Positions 25,100 through 35,734 are shown, counted from the stretch's first letter. The stretch is DNA of 64,000 bases from Bradyrhizobium betae (GCF_008932115.1 NZ_CP044543.1:1612001-1676000); one strand, 5' to 3'. A program made the numbers and translations. Notes: generated by a model not told the origin, from the letters alone.

Positions 25100-27004
25100 C
25101 TACTGTCCGGACGCCTTCGGCAGCAGGCGGGCGACCTCACCCGCCATCATCAGGCGGTCGCGGCCGGCATCCTTGGCGGCATAGAGCGCCTGATCCGCGG
25201 CCTCGACGAGCGTGCCTACGCCTGCGGTGCGCTCCAGCGCCGGCCGGCAGGCCGCGCCGCCGAACGACGCGGTGACGCAGCCCGACAGGCGGTTGGTGCT
25301 GTGGACGAGGCCCGCCTCGCTGATGGCCTTCCGGACCCGCTCGCCGATGCGGGCGCAGCCCGCGGCGTCGGTGTTCGGCAGCAGCACGGCGAATTCCTCG
25401 CCGCCATAGCGCGCAGCCAGGTCGCCGGCGCGATGCATCTCGGCCGCGATAGCCTGCGCCACCACGCGCAGACAGGCATCACCTGCGGGATGGCCGTACT
25501 CGTCGTTGTAGGACTTGAAGTGATCGACATCGATCATCAGCAGAGCGAGGCTGGAACGTTCGCGATAGGCGCGCGCCCATTCCTCCCTGAGCCGTTCGTC
25601 GAAGCAGCGCCGGTTGGCAAGCCCGGTAAGACTGTCCTCGATCGCGAGCGTCTCCAGCCTGGTCTCCAGCTTCTTCTGCTCGGTAATATCGCGCGTGATC
25701 GCAACCACGCCGTCGACGAGCCCGTTGTCCTTGCGCGTCACCCGCATGTTCGATTCGAGCCAGACCTCGCCATTGTGGCGATGCGTGTTGCGATAGGTGA
25801 CCCGCGCCTCCTCCTTCTCGCCGCGCTTCATGGCGTCGACGACGGACCGGACCTGCGGCAGGTCCTCCGCATGGATGCCAGCAAGCGCGGGGGTTCCGAT
25901 CAGCTGGGCGGCGCGCCAGCCGACGACACGGATCGACGAGGGGGAGACATAGCGCAGCAGCTCGTCCAGCCCGATACGCGTGACCATGTCGCTGGAGCCC
26001 TCCGCAAGCAGGCGGAAATGGGCTTCCTTCTCGACCAGCGCCGCAGCCATGCGCTGGCCCCGTTGCAGATGCCGCACCAGAACCGCGCCGATGACGGCAA
26101 TCAACATGACCAGTGCGAGCACGAAGAGCATGCGGGAGATTGCCGCGGCGCGCCACGGTGCCAGCAGCTCGTCCTTGTCGACGGTGGCGAGCAGGACGAG
26201 CGGGTAGCGGCCGCTGCGCTTGAAGAAGCTGACCCGTTCGACGCCATCCAGCGACGACTTGAAATGATAGGTGCCGCTCGGCCTTTGCAGGCTTGCGTCG
26301 CGGAACAATGACGTGTCGGCGACGCTGCGGCCGACGAACTTCTCGTTGTTCGGGTTGCGCGCGATAATGGTGCCGTCGCCATACATCAGCGACACCGAGC
26401 TGTTGCGGCCGATCTCGAACTGCTCGTAGAAGTGCGAGAGATATCTGGAGCCGATGGTCGCGAGCATCACGCCGCCGAAGCTGCCGTCCGGCTTGTTGAA
26501 GCGGCGCGACAGGGTGACGACCCATTCGCCATCGAGCAGGCTCTTTACGGGACGGCCGACATAGGCCTCCCGCTTCGCGGATAGCTGATGATAGCGGAAG
26601 AACGCGTCGTCGCTGAGCGTCGAGGCGATCGTCCCCGGCGAAGTCAGCCAGTTGCCCTGGTCGTCGATCACGGCGAGGCTGTGGACGCGCTCCATCGCCT
26701 TTTTGCGCACCTCCAGGACGTTGCGCAGCTTCGTGATCGTTGCGGGATCGACGCCGTCCATCTCGAGCCGGCTGACGGTGCCGACGACGCCGGAATCGAG
26801 CAGGTCGAGACTGTCCTCGGCATGCTGGGTCAGCGAGCGGGCGACGTTCGCCATCTCGGTCTCGGCGCCCTTGAGCACCGCATCGCGGGCAGCCCATTCG
26901 CGCCAGCCGCTGACGCCGAGGATCGTCGCACAGGTCAGCACGACAAACGCCGCCGCACGCAGCGGCAGGCGGCTCCATCCGGCTCTCTGGGTAGCAGCGC
27001 TCAT
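25100..27004 (-). CDS. Membrane-bound diguanylate cyclase (Cache-PAS-GGDEF)
   Basis: A 634-residue signalling protein. It has an N-terminal transmembrane helix (residues 14-32), a periplasmic Cache-like sensor domain of about 250 residues (LAVIDDQGNWLTSPG and GRPVKSLLDGEWVVTLSRRF are typical), a second helix near 290-312, a PAS domain with DITEQKK at its end, and a C-terminal GGDEF domain. The active loop reads RYGGEEFAV and an RxxD inhibitory site (RAGD) stands five residues upstream, so it should make c-di-GMP from GTP and show product inhibition. Conserved DSLTGLANRR marks the domain start. It converges with slyX and leaves only a 6-bp gap. Confidence 0.92.
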   Translation of the reverse strand: MSAATQRAGWSRLPLRAAAFVVLTCATILGVSGWREWAARDAVLKGAETEMANVARSLTQHAEDSLDLLDSGVVGTVSRLEMDGVDPATITKLRNVLEVRKKAMERVHSLAVIDDQGNWLTSPGTIASTLSDDAFFRYHQLSAKREAYVGRPVKSLLDGEWVVTLSRRFNKPDGSFGGVMLATIGSRYLSHFYEQFEIGRNSSVSLMYGDGTIIARNPNNEKFVGRSVADTSLFRDASLQRPSGTYHFKSSLDGVERVSFFKRSGRYPLVLLATVDKDELLAPWRAAAISRMLFVLALVMLIAVIGAVLVRHLQRGQRMAAALVEKEAHFRLLAEGSSDMVTRIGLDELLRYVSPSSIRVVGWRAAQLIGTPALAGIHAEDLPQVRSVVDAMKRGEKEEARVTYRNTHRHNGEVWLESNMRVTRKDNGLVDGVVAITRDITEQKKLETRLETLAIEDSLTGLANRRCFDERLREEWARAYRERSSLALLMIDVDHFKSYNDEYGHPAGDACLRVVAQAIAAEMHRAGDLAARYGGEEFAVLLPNTDAAGCARIGERVRKAISEAGLVHSTNRLSGCVTASFGGAACRPALERTAGVGTLVEAADQALYAAKDAGRDRLMMAGEVARLLPKASGQ

Positions 27005-27129
27005 ACGGCAGACTTCTCCGATCGTTCGGAAACTCTGCCGCTTCTGTTATTGAACCCTGAAACGCTTGCCGGCATTCGCAGGGATATCCGGGTTTTCCCG
27101 TACTCCTACGGACTGAAGCGTCGATGGAT

Positions 27130-27148
27130 CGCTAACAATGCGTTAGCG
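27130..27148. other. Inverted repeat upstream of the diguanylate cyclase gene
   Basis: CGCTAAC and GTTAGCG flank AATGC, 126 bp upstream of the cyclase start and 43 bp past the stop of the small gene at 27191. It could be an operator or a weak terminator for the latter; no T-run is present. Confidence 0.35.
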
Positions 27149-27190
27149 ACCCTATCGGAAACCGGCGAGGCACTGCGGCTGAAGATCGCC

Positions 27191-28556
<1,366 letters not shown>

Positions 28557-28560
<4 letters not shown>

Positions 28561-29174
28561 GCCGCCGCGGCGCGCTCCGGCGCGTGTCTTGACCCGAATA
28601 CCCCCAGCAGGAGCTGGGCGCTGGTCTTGACGCCGGCCTTCCGCAGGATATTGGCCCGATGATCCTCGACCGTGCGCGGGCTGAGACCCAATTGTCTCGC
28701 CATGACTTTTGTCGACATGCCCGCGAGCATGTGATCCAGGACTTCCCGTTCGCGCCTCGTCAGCCGTTTCGCGTGCTTGAAATGCGCCGCCGGACTCGCT
28801 GCGGAACGCGCGCCCGCGCAGGCCGTCTCGATCCGTTCAACCAGCGTATCCGGCCGGAACGGCTTCTCGATGAAGTCGACCGCGCCGGAGCGGAGCGAAC
28901 GCACGGCCGTGGGGATATCGCCGTGACCGGACATCATCAGGATCGGCGCCGGATAATCCTGATCGCGGAGCTCGCTCAATGTTTCCAGGCCCGACTTGCC
29001 GGGCACGCACACATCCAGGAGAATACAGACCGGCGAGTTCTGCCGGGCCTCGGCCTGAAGCGCCTCGCCGTCCGCGAAGAAAACGGATCGATATCCGGCC
29101 CTCTCGAGCAGGGCCTTCAGCATCATCCGCATCGTCAAATCATCTTCGAGAATGAAGACGTCGTTGGTACTCAT
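28557..29174 (-). CDS. FixJ-like (NarL/LuxR) response regulator
   Basis: A 205-residue regulator: receiver domain (residues 1-120) with the acidic pair ED near residue 10, the phospho-acceptor Asp in [12 protein letters not shown] (about 54), the switch region MMSGHGD and the Lys in FIEKPF; then a LuxR-type helix-turn-helix ([21 protein letters not shown], cited in part, and [18 protein letters not shown]). The layout is that of FixJ/TodT/StyR-like regulators. No sensor kinase lies beside it, so its partner is elsewhere. The ATG at 29174 has AGGGA about nine bases upstream. It lies between hemE and a hemC-like gene, which may be coincidence or a regulatory link. Confidence 0.9.
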
Positions 29175-29491
29175 CGTTCTTGTCCCTGCGCTGTAACCGG
29201 GATCGCTATGCGCCAATCAGGTCGCCGGGAAAAGCAGAAGATGCCGGGACAGTTCTCCATCGGATAACGACGAGCCTGTCCAGCAGCCCATGGCATTAGG
29301 TTGAAATTAAAACCCCTCCGGCGAAGGCCGGACCGCCCCCGCAAAAAAACGGGAAAACAACCCCATGCAAAGTAGAAATCATTGAAGAATTTGGTCCGGC
29401 GCGACTTCAGGGCCCGCAGCGACGACGTTTGACACGTCGGGCAAAACAGACGCACGATAGTACGATCGCACCGATCTCACCTGCAGGCGGC
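29175..29491. other. Intergenic region between the FixJ-like regulator and hemC-like gene
   Basis: No coding sequence is convincing here. An open frame on the minus strand (29171-29455) begins with a CPTCQT motif and might be an element-borne reading frame. The segment 29340-29445 contains TTTGACACGTCGGGCAAAAC and a CGACG/CGTCG dyad; I suspect it is a copy of a dispersed intergenic element, because similar text recurs in Bradyrhizobium genomes as I remember them. That memory is not evidence. Confidence 0.3.
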
Positions 29492-30472
29492 TTACCTTGG
29501 CCGGCTGCGCTCGATGATCTCGGCGGCGCCCTTGCCCAGCAGATCCAGCCCCACCGCACGGCCGAGCTCACGCGGGCGATTGGCGGGGCCTGTGCGTGAG
29601 GCTTCGATGATGGTGTTGCCGGAGAGGTCGAGCACCGATGCGGTCAGCGACATCTGATCGCCCGTGATGGTCGAAAAACCCGCCACCGGCGAATTGCAGT
29701 GACCGTTGAGCACCCACAGCACCTCGCGCTCGGCATCGGCGCAGGCGCGTGCCGCAAGATCGTCGATCGACGCAAGAATGCGCCGCGTCTGCCAATCCTG
29801 CGCCGCGCACTCGACCGCGACGATGCCCTGCCCCGCCGCAGGCAACATCTCCGCCGCGGTGAACTCATAGGCGATGCGATGGGAAAGACCGACGCGATCG
29901 AGGCCGGAACGCGCCATGATCAGCGCGTCCGCGGGCCCCACCGCGCCGCCATCCGGCAGGCGCTGCTTCTCGCCATTGTCGAGCTTCCGCACGCGCGTGT
30001 CGGCGGCGCCGCGGAAGTGGATCACTTCGACGTCCGGGAACAACCTTCGCGCATAGGCCGCGCGCCGGACGGCGTTGGTGCCGATCTTGAAACCCTTGCC
30101 GCCGGACTGACGCAGCGCCTCCAGCGTCACGCCATTGCGCAGCACCAACGCATCGCTGGCGGGATCGCGCGACAGCGTGGCGCCGATGACGAGGCCGGGC
30201 GTGTCCTCGTTACCCGGCATGTCCTTCAGCGAATGCATCGCCGCCTGCAACTCGCCCGACAGGACCGCGGCGCGGATCTGCGCCACGAAGGCGCCGCCCT
30301 TGCCGCCGTGCGGCAGCAGCTTGCCGGTCTGGTCGAGATCGCCCGTGGTGTCGAACTTGACGATCTCGACATCGAGATCGGGCATGGCGGCGGTCAGGCG
30401 GCGCGCGATCTCTTCCGTCTGTGCCAGCGCCATCGCGCTCTTGCGTGTGCCGATCCTCAGTCGCGTAGCCAA
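29492..30472 (-). CDS. hemC: Hydroxymethylbilane synthase (porphobilinogen deaminase), divergent
   Basis: A 326-residue enzyme that joins four porphobilinogens. Conserved parts are RLRIGTRKSAMALAQ, the catalytic Asp in HSLKDMPG, the paired Arg in GTNAVRR, FRGAADTRVRKLD, MLPAAGQGIVAVE and the cofactor-attachment Cys in LNGHCNSPVAG. The loop that normally reads GGKGLFxKE is GGKGGAFVAQ, so the usual Lys-Glu is absent and the protein is a divergent form. A TTG start (30472) with AAGGAG eight bases upstream fits best; the frame is open to an ATG at 30508 that overlaps the upstream gene. It starts 25 bp after the GMC oxidoreductase stop and is probably co-transcribed with it. Confidence 0.85.
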   Translation of the reverse strand: MATRLRIGTRKSAMALAQTEEIARRLTAAMPDLDVEIVKFDTTGDLDQTGKLLPHGGKGGAFVAQIRAAVLSGELQAAMHSLKDMPGNEDTPGLVIGATLSRDPASDALVLRNGVTLEALRQSGGKGFKIGTNAVRRAAYARRLFPDVEVIHFRGAADTRVRKLDNGEKQRLPDGGAVGPADALIMARSGLDRVGLSHRIAYEFTAAEMLPAAGQGIVAVECAAQDWQTRRILASIDDLAARACADAEREVLWVLNGHCNSPVAGFSTITGDQMSLTASVLDLSGNTIIEASRTGPANRPRELGRAVGLDLLGKGAAEIIERSRPR

Positions 30473-30497
30473 ACCGTCTGCTCCTTCTCGCGCGGGT

Positions 30498-32123
30498 TTA
30501 CCGCGCATCCTCCAATATCATGTCCGAGGCCTTTTCGGCGATCATGATGATCGGCGCGTTGGTGTTCCCCGACACGAGGTCCGGCATGATCGAGCCGTCG
30601 ACGATTCGAAGGCCTTCGAGCCCCCTCACCTTCAGCCGCTGGTCCACCACCGAAAGTGCGTCGTTGCCCATACGACAGGTCGAGGTCGGATGGTAGATGG
30701 TGCTGCCGCGCTCGCGGCAATAATCGAGCAATTCGGCGTCCGTAGATACCTTCGCCCCGGGATCGTACTCGCCAGCCACGAACGGCTGCATCGCCGGCGC
30801 ATTCAGTATCTTGCGCAGGATCTTCAGACCTTCGACGTTGGTGGTGCGGTCGGTCTCGGTCGACATGTAGTTGATGCGGATTTCCGGTGGCACCGTCGGG
30901 TCCGCGCTCCTGATGCGCAGGGAGCCACGGCTCTCGGGACGGAGCTGGCACACCGACGCCGTGAAGCCGGAGAAGTCATGCAGCCTCTCGCCCATCTTGT
31001 CGGTCGAGAACGGCAGGAAATGCACCTGAATGTCGGGCGAAGCGAGCCGCGGATTGGTCTTGAAGAACGCGCCGGCCGTGCCGGCCGCGATCGTCAGCCA
31101 ACCCTTCCGGAACAGCGCGTAGCGTGCGCCGGCGAGCGTGCGGCGGATCGGATTGTTGACGGTATCGTTCAGCGTGATCTTTTGCGAGCAGCGCATCACG
31201 ATGCGGACCTGCATGTGATCCTGGAGATCGTGGCCGACGCCCTGCGCGTCCAGTACGACATCGATGCCGTGCTGGCGCAGGAGATCGGCCGGGCCGACGC
31301 CGGAGAGTTGCAGAAGCTGCGGCGAGTTGTAGGCACCGCTCGACAGCACGATCTCCCTGCGCGCCCGCGCGCGGCGCACGGTTGCGCCCTGCCGGTATTC
31401 GACGCCGACGGCGCGGCGACCTTCGAACAGAACGCGCTGACCGAGCGCCTCGGTCTCGACCTTGAGATTGCCGCGCGTCTTTGCCGGACCGAGATAAGCC
31501 ACCGCCGTCGAGGCGCGACGACCGTTGCGCGTGGTGGTCTGGAACAGGCCGACGCCTTCCTGCGTGGCACCGTTGAAATCGGGGTTATAGGGCAAGCCGT
31601 TCGCGACCGCGGCGTCGATGAAGGCCTTCGACAGCGGATCGGTCACGACCATGTTGGAGACCGGCAGCGGGCCGCCGGTGCCGTGATATTGATCGGCGCC
31701 GCGCGTCTGGTTCTCGGCCTTCTTGAAATAGGGCAACACGTCGTCATAGCCCCAGCCGGTGTTGCCGTGCTGACGCCAGCGGTCGTAGTCCTCGTGCTGG
31801 CCGCGGACATAGAGCAGTCCGTTAATCGAGCTCGATCCACCCAGCGTCTTGCCGCGCGGCTGGAACACCTGGCGGCCCTTCAGCTCGGGCTCCGGCTCGG
31901 TCTGGTACATCCAGTTGACTGTCTTTTCCTTGAACAGCTTGCCGTAGCCGAGCGGCACGTGGATCCAGATGTTGGAGTCCTTCGGGCCGGCCTCGAGCAG
32001 CAGCACGCTGTGCCTGCCGTTCGCCGACAGGCGGTTGGCGAGCACGCAACCGGCGGAGCCGGCGCCGACGATGATGTAGTCGAATTCGGGGTCGGACGGT
32101 ATGAGGGCGGAAGTTGCGTTCAT
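30498..32123 (-). CDS. GMC family FAD oxidoreductase (choline/alcohol dehydrogenase type)
   Basis: A 541-residue flavoprotein. The N-terminal Rossmann motif IIVGAGSAGCVLANRLS binds FAD; GGSSSINGLLYVRGQ and SSGAYNSPQLLQLSGVGP are the two GMC signatures, and the C-terminal STCRMG and SGNTNAPIIMIAEKASDMI place the catalytic His and Asn region (YHPTSTCRMG). Members oxidise alcohols such as choline or polyethylene glycol derivatives. There is no betaine aldehyde dehydrogenase nearby, so choline is not implied. It is followed after 25 bp by hemC; the TetR gene lies 52 bp upstream on the same strand. Confidence 0.9.
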   Translation of the reverse strand: MNATSALIPSDPEFDYIIVGAGSAGCVLANRLSANGRHSVLLLEAGPKDSNIWIHVPLGYGKLFKEKTVNWMYQTEPEPELKGRQVFQPRGKTLGGSSSINGLLYVRGQHEDYDRWRQHGNTGWGYDDVLPYFKKAENQTRGADQYHGTGGPLPVSNMVVTDPLSKAFIDAAVANGLPYNPDFNGATQEGVGLFQTTTRNGRRASTAVAYLGPAKTRGNLKVETEALGQRVLFEGRRAVGVEYRQGATVRRARARREIVLSSGAYNSPQLLQLSGVGPADLLRQHGIDVVLDAQGVGHDLQDHMQVRIVMRCSQKITLNDTVNNPIRRTLAGARYALFRKGWLTIAAGTAGAFFKTNPRLASPDIQVHFLPFSTDKMGERLHDFSGFTASVCQLRPESRGSLRIRSADPTVPPEIRINYMSTETDRTTNVEGLKILRKILNAPAMQPFVAGEYDPGAKVSTDAELLDYCRERGSTIYHPTSTCRMGNDALSVVDQRLKVRGLEGLRIVDGSIMPDLVSGNTNAPIIMIAEKASDMILEDAR

Positions 32124-32175
32124 GCGCTAAAGTCTTCTTGTTGATGTGGGCGTTTCCGTTGCGTGATTAGCACAA

Positions 32176-32766
32176 TCATGCACGCAGACGCAGCGCCTCG
32201 ACCAGCGACTTGAACGCACGGGCATATTCCGCGCCCGCCCTTGCGATATCGGCGCGCCCGGCGCAGGCGACGGCCGCTTCCGTGACCGCGCCGAGCAGCA
32301 GCCGCGCCAACGGCTCGACCGGCTGTTTTGCGATCAAGCCGGCCTCCATCGCCACCGCGATCGCACGCGGCAGCTTGCCGCCGAAGTGCTGTGCGTCGAT
32401 CTCGCGCCAGCGCTCCCACCCGAGCACGGCGGGGCCATCACGCAGGATGATCTGGCCGGTTGGCCCCTTGGCGGTCGCGGCAAAATAGTGCTGGGTGCCG
32501 GCAACCATCGCGGCGAGCACATCCTTCTCGGCGCGTGCGGTGCTGTCGATCTCGGCGACGAGGTCGCGCGAAACGGCATCGAACACCGCCTCGAACACCG
32601 CCTCCTTGGTCCTGAAGTGATGATAGACAGCGCCTTTGGCGACGCCGGCAGCTCCCGCGATTTCGTCCATCGTGGTGGCGGCAAATCCCTGCGTCCCGAA
32701 CAGGCGGCGCGCCGCTGTCAGAATCGCCTCGGATGTCGCAGCCCGCCGCTCCGCCTGCCTTGCCAT
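32176..32766 (-). CDS. TetR family transcriptional regulator
   Basis: A 196-residue repressor-type protein: the N-terminal helix-turn-helix (ILTAARRLFGTQGFAATTMDEIAGAAGVAKGAVYHHF, cited in overlapping parts: ARRLFGTQGF, TTMDEIAGAAGV, GAVYHHFRTKEAVF) and a helical C-terminal domain with a Leu/Ala-rich dimer interface. It is divergent from the SnoaL-like gene at 32865, and a perfect 16-bp palindrome (32821-32836) sits between the two starts, which is the classical layout of an autoregulating TetR repressor. The downstream GMC oxidoreductase gene may be part of the same unit. Confidence 0.9.
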   Translation of the reverse strand: MARQAERRAATSEAILTAARRLFGTQGFAATTMDEIAGAAGVAKGAVYHHFRTKEAVFEAVFDAVSRDLVAEIDSTARAEKDVLAAMVAGTQHYFAATAKGPTGQIILRDGPAVLGWERWREIDAQHFGGKLPRAIAVAMEAGLIAKQPVEPLARLLLGAVTEAAVACAGRADIARAGAEYARAFKSLVEALRLRA

Positions 32767-32820
32767 CGCTTCCGTCTAATCGGATTCGCCGGACGCGGCC
32801 AGTTGACTTTTCGACTATTG

Positions 32821-32836
32821 GTCGGTAATTACCGAC
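32821..32836. promoter_or_regulatory. Palindromic operator between TetR and SnoaL-like genes
   Basis: GTCGGTAATTACCGAC is perfectly symmetric. An extra half-site AGTCGGTT follows at 32841-32848, and a TTGACT -35-like hexamer lies at 32803-32808 in the direction of the SnoaL-like gene, so a bound repressor would cover the promoter. It is 55 bp upstream of the tetR start and 29 bp upstream of the SnoaL-like start. Confidence 0.7.
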
Positions 32837-32864
32837 TAACAGTCGGTTCTTATTGAGGTGAGCC

Positions 32865-33230
32865 ATGCCGAGCCGTGACCTCGTTGAAGCTTTTGCGCAG
32901 CGGCTGGAAGCCGGAGATTTCATCGGCGCAATAGAGCGGTTCTACGCGCCCTCCGCAGCGACCTACGAGAACAACGCCGCCCCGACGGTCGGCCGCGACA
33001 AGCTCGTCGCCAAGGAGCGCGGCGTGCTGGCGGCCTCGAAGGAGGTCAAGGCCGCGCGCGTCGGCCCCAGCCTGATCGAAGGCGACCACGTCGCGACACG
33101 CTGGACGTTCAGCTTCACCAACGCTGAAGGCGTCATCCGAACGTTGGATGAGATCGCTTGGCAGACGTGGCTGGGCGATCAGATCGTCGAGGAGCGGTTC
33201 TATTACGATCCGAAGCAATTGGGGCGGTGA
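32865..33230 (+). CDS. SnoaL-like / NTF2-fold protein
   Basis: A 121-residue protein with the NTF2-like pattern of SnoaL polyketide-cyclase-like proteins (DLVEAFAQRLEAGDFIGAIERFYAPSA, cited in part; GRDKLVAKERGVL; GDHVATRWTFSFTNAEG; TWLGDQIVEERFYYDP). These bind small hydrophobic molecules and include isomerases and cyclases. GAGGTGA precedes the ATG. It is probably repressed by the divergent TetR regulator. The substrate is unknown. Confidence 0.82.
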   Translation: MPSRDLVEAFAQRLEAGDFIGAIERFYAPSAATYENNAAPTVGRDKLVAKERGVLAASKEVKAARVGPSLIEGDHVATRWTFSFTNAEGVIRTLDEIAWQTWLGDQIVEERFYYDPKQLGR

Positions 33231-33248
33231 TCGCATTCCGGACACCGG

Positions 33249-33350
33249 TGTCATCGCCCGGCTCCAGCGGGCGATCCAGTACTTCGAGACGATTGTAATT
33301 CAATCGATAAGCCACGGCGTACCGGATGCCCCGGCCAGCCAGGGCATGAC
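33249..33350. repeat. Interspersed palindromic repeat, family B
   Basis: The left end reads GTCATCGCCCG...CGGGCGATCCAGTAC and the right end GTACCGGATGCCC...GGGCATGAC, so each end is a small hairpin and the two ends are inverted with respect to each other. The same layout with ATCCAGTAC and GTACTGGAT occurs at 39042-39145. Confidence 0.7.
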
Positions 33351-33380
33351 AGCGGAGCGAGTGGCGATCATGTTTCCGCG

Positions 33381-33432
33381 CGTTACAACCGTAACGTGGG
33401 ACGCCGCATTTGTATCGATTTGTTATCGATAC
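33381..33432. promoter_or_regulatory. Two adjacent inverted repeats upstream of the GGDEF-EAL gene
   Basis: CGTTAC-AACC-GTAACG (33381-33396) is followed by GTATCGAT-TTGTT-ATCGATAC (33412-33432), ending 68 bp before the first possible start of the GGDEF-EAL gene. Both are perfect and lie where operators would. Confidence 0.45.
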
Positions 33433-33499
33433 TCCGTGACCAACACGCAGAAGTGGTCGCGGCGATCGCCGCAAGCGGGGATAATTCATAGTTCGTCAA

Positions 33500-35524
33500 A
33501 TGTTTGCGGCGAATTCTCCGGATCGAGCCGGACAAACGGCCCATGCTGCTGCAGGCTCTGGAATGCGGACTCAACTGACCAGCTATTTCGCGCGGCTGTT
33601 CGCCGGCGATCTGTCGGCTTTTGGCGGTCCTGCAACCGACGAAGCCGTCGCCGGCCATATCCGCGCCGAACAGATGTCGCTGGTGCTCGGCTATTCGGTC
33701 GGCATCATGCTCGCCAATGCCTGCAACGCGGCCGTGCTTGCCATCGCGCTGTGGCATTCGCCGGACTGGAAATTCGCGCTGGGCTGGGCAGTGATCGTGG
33801 CCGGTGCCGCGATCGCGTTCGGCCTGCAGTCCCACGCCTCGCGCCGAATCACCAAGCCGCAATTCGTCTCGCGCCGGGCCATGCAAAGGCTGGTGCGCAA
33901 CGCCTTCGTCCTCGGTGCCGCCTGGGGCATCGTTCCGGTCGCCTTTTTCGCGAATGCCGCAACCGGCGGCCAGCTCGTCATCACTTGTCTCTGCTCGGGC
34001 ATGCTGGCCGGCGGTGCGCTGGCCTTCGCCACGATCCCGATCGCCGCGATTGCCTTTACGACGCCCATCTTCATCGGAATCGCGATCTGCCTCAGCCGCG
34101 ACGGCGACCCCGCCTATGTTCTGATGGCCATCCTCGTGGTGGTCTACGGGTCGGTGCTGCTGCGCGCGGTCTTCGTCAATTCCATCGGGTTCGCGCGGCG
34201 CGTGATCCGGCAAGTCGAGGCCGAGCGCACGGTGCGGCAGGATCCGCTGACGCTCCTGCCCAACCGCTTCGCCTTCAACGAGACGCTGGATGCCGCGCTG
34301 AAGCGCCTCAGCCTGTCCGGCGAGGAATTCGCGGTGCTGCTGCTCGACCTCGATCGCTTCAAGGAGGTCAACGACAGGTTCGGCCATCCCGCCGGCGACG
34401 AATTCCTGGTCCAGGTCGCAAGCCGCCTGCAGCGCTGCACGCGCGCAGCCGAACACGTCGCGCGCATCGGCGGCGACGAGTTCGCGCTGGTGATGGCCAA
34501 TCTGGCGCGGCCCGAAGACGCCCTCGATATCGCCGAGCGCTTCGTCAGCGCCTTCACCGAACCGTTCATGATCGAGGGCTGCGAGATCCCGGGGGCGACC
34601 AGCGTCGGCATCGTGCTGGCGCCGCGCGACGGCGACACCCAGCTCGACATCATGAAGAACGCCGACACCGCGCTCTATCGCGCCAAGAAGGCCGGACCGG
34701 GGACGGTGTGCTTCTTCGAGCAAGCCGACGACAAGGCCTCGCGCGACCGCAAGGCGCTGCAAGCGGATCTCGAAGGCGCGGTTGCGCGCGACGAGCTGTT
34801 CCTCGTCTTCCAGCCATTCCTGGATCTGGGCGAAAATCGCATCACCGGCTTCGAGGCGCTGCTGCGCTGGCAGCATCCGCAGCGCGGATTGATTCCGCCG
34901 AACGAATTCATCGGGATCGCCGAGGAGACCGGGCTGATCCACGAGATCGGCGAATGGGTGATCCGGCGCGCCTGTATGACGCTGGCCGACTGGCCGGAGG
35001 AGATCAGGATCGCAGTGAACTTTTCCGCGGCGCAGTTTCACAACTCCGGTATCCTCCAGACCATCGTGCAGGCGCTTGCGGATGCGCAGATCGCCCCGCA
35101 GCGGCTCGAGATCGAGATCACGGAATCGATGCTGCTGTCGAAATACGGCTCGGCGGCGTCGATTCTCAACGCACTGCTGGAGCTGGGTGCCACGGTCGCG
35201 CTCGACGATTTCGGCACCGGATTCTCGTCGCTGACTTATTTGCGCAAGCTGCCGTTCAGCCGCATCAAGATCGACCAGTCCTTCATCCGCGACATGCTGG
35301 TGCAGCCGGACTGCGCGGCGATCGTGAAATCGGTGATCGGGCTCGCGCGCGACCTGCGCATCGGCGTGGTCGCCGAAGGCGTCGAGACCGCGGACCAGCT
35401 CGAATATCTGCGCCAGATCCAGTGCGACGAGGTCCAGGGCTATCTGATCGGCCGGCCGGTGTCGGCAGATGGCGTCCTGGCGCTGCTCGATGCGAAGACG
35501 ATTCGCGCGAACTACGCTGCGTAA
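33500..35524 (+). CDS. Membrane GGDEF-EAL protein (c-di-GMP turnover)
   Basis: A 674-residue protein: five or six transmembrane helices (residues 60-235), a GGDEF domain with DPLTLLPNRFAF and RIGGDEFA intact, and an EAL domain with EALLRW, NFSAAQF, EITESMLLSKY, DDFGTGFSSL, KIDQSFI and EGVET, so all phosphodiesterase residues are present. The inhibitory site is RAAE instead of RxxD. It may therefore have both activities, the balance being set by the membrane part. The start is uncertain: ATG 33500 or ATG 33563. The PilZ gene follows 210 bp downstream on the same strand. Confidence 0.92.
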   Translation: MFAANSPDRAGQTAHAAAGSGMRTQLTSYFARLFAGDLSAFGGPATDEAVAGHIRAEQMSLVLGYSVGIMLANACNAAVLAIALWHSPDWKFALGWAVIVAGAAIAFGLQSHASRRITKPQFVSRRAMQRLVRNAFVLGAAWGIVPVAFFANAATGGQLVITCLCSGMLAGGALAFATIPIAAIAFTTPIFIGIAICLSRDGDPAYVLMAILVVVYGSVLLRAVFVNSIGFARRVIRQVEAERTVRQDPLTLLPNRFAFNETLDAALKRLSLSGEEFAVLLLDLDRFKEVNDRFGHPAGDEFLVQVASRLQRCTRAAEHVARIGGDEFALVMANLARPEDALDIAERFVSAFTEPFMIEGCEIPGATSVGIVLAPRDGDTQLDIMKNADTALYRAKKAGPGTVCFFEQADDKASRDRKALQADLEGAVARDELFLVFQPFLDLGENRITGFEALLRWQHPQRGLIPPNEFIGIAEETGLIHEIGEWVIRRACMTLADWPEEIRIAVNFSAAQFHNSGILQTIVQALADAQIAPQRLEIEITESMLLSKYGSAASILNALLELGATVALDDFGTGFSSLTYLRKLPFSRIKIDQSFIRDMLVQPDCAAIVKSVIGLARDLRIGVVAEGVETADQLEYLRQIQCDEVQGYLIGRPVSADGVLALLDAKTIRANYAA

Positions 35525-35674
35525 GCTCGGCATCAAGCGCCCGAATTAACCACCAACTCGATCCAATTTTAACAAGACAGCAACACTGCTTGTAAGCGTG
35601 AGCCGAGCAGATCAACGTGCTGGTATTGCCGTTTTCCGGGCTTCGGCGGACCGGGAAACTGACTTCGTAAAGCG

Positions 35675-35695
35675 CGATCGCAATCGCTGCGATCG
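35675..35695. promoter_or_regulatory. Inverted repeat upstream of the PilZ gene
   Basis: CGATCGCA and TGCGATCG flank ATCGC, 40 bp before the PilZ start. A regulatory role is possible; GATC-rich dyads can also arise by chance in this GC-rich DNA. Confidence 0.35.
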
Positions 35696-35734
35696 TTCGA
35701 TTGGAAGTTACCGTTTCATTCGGAGCATCTCGCC

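Noticed and set aside
33383-35536. 717-codon minus-strand frame opposite the GGDEF-EAL gene
   Set aside because: The plus strand has complete GGDEF and EAL motifs; the opposite frame has none.
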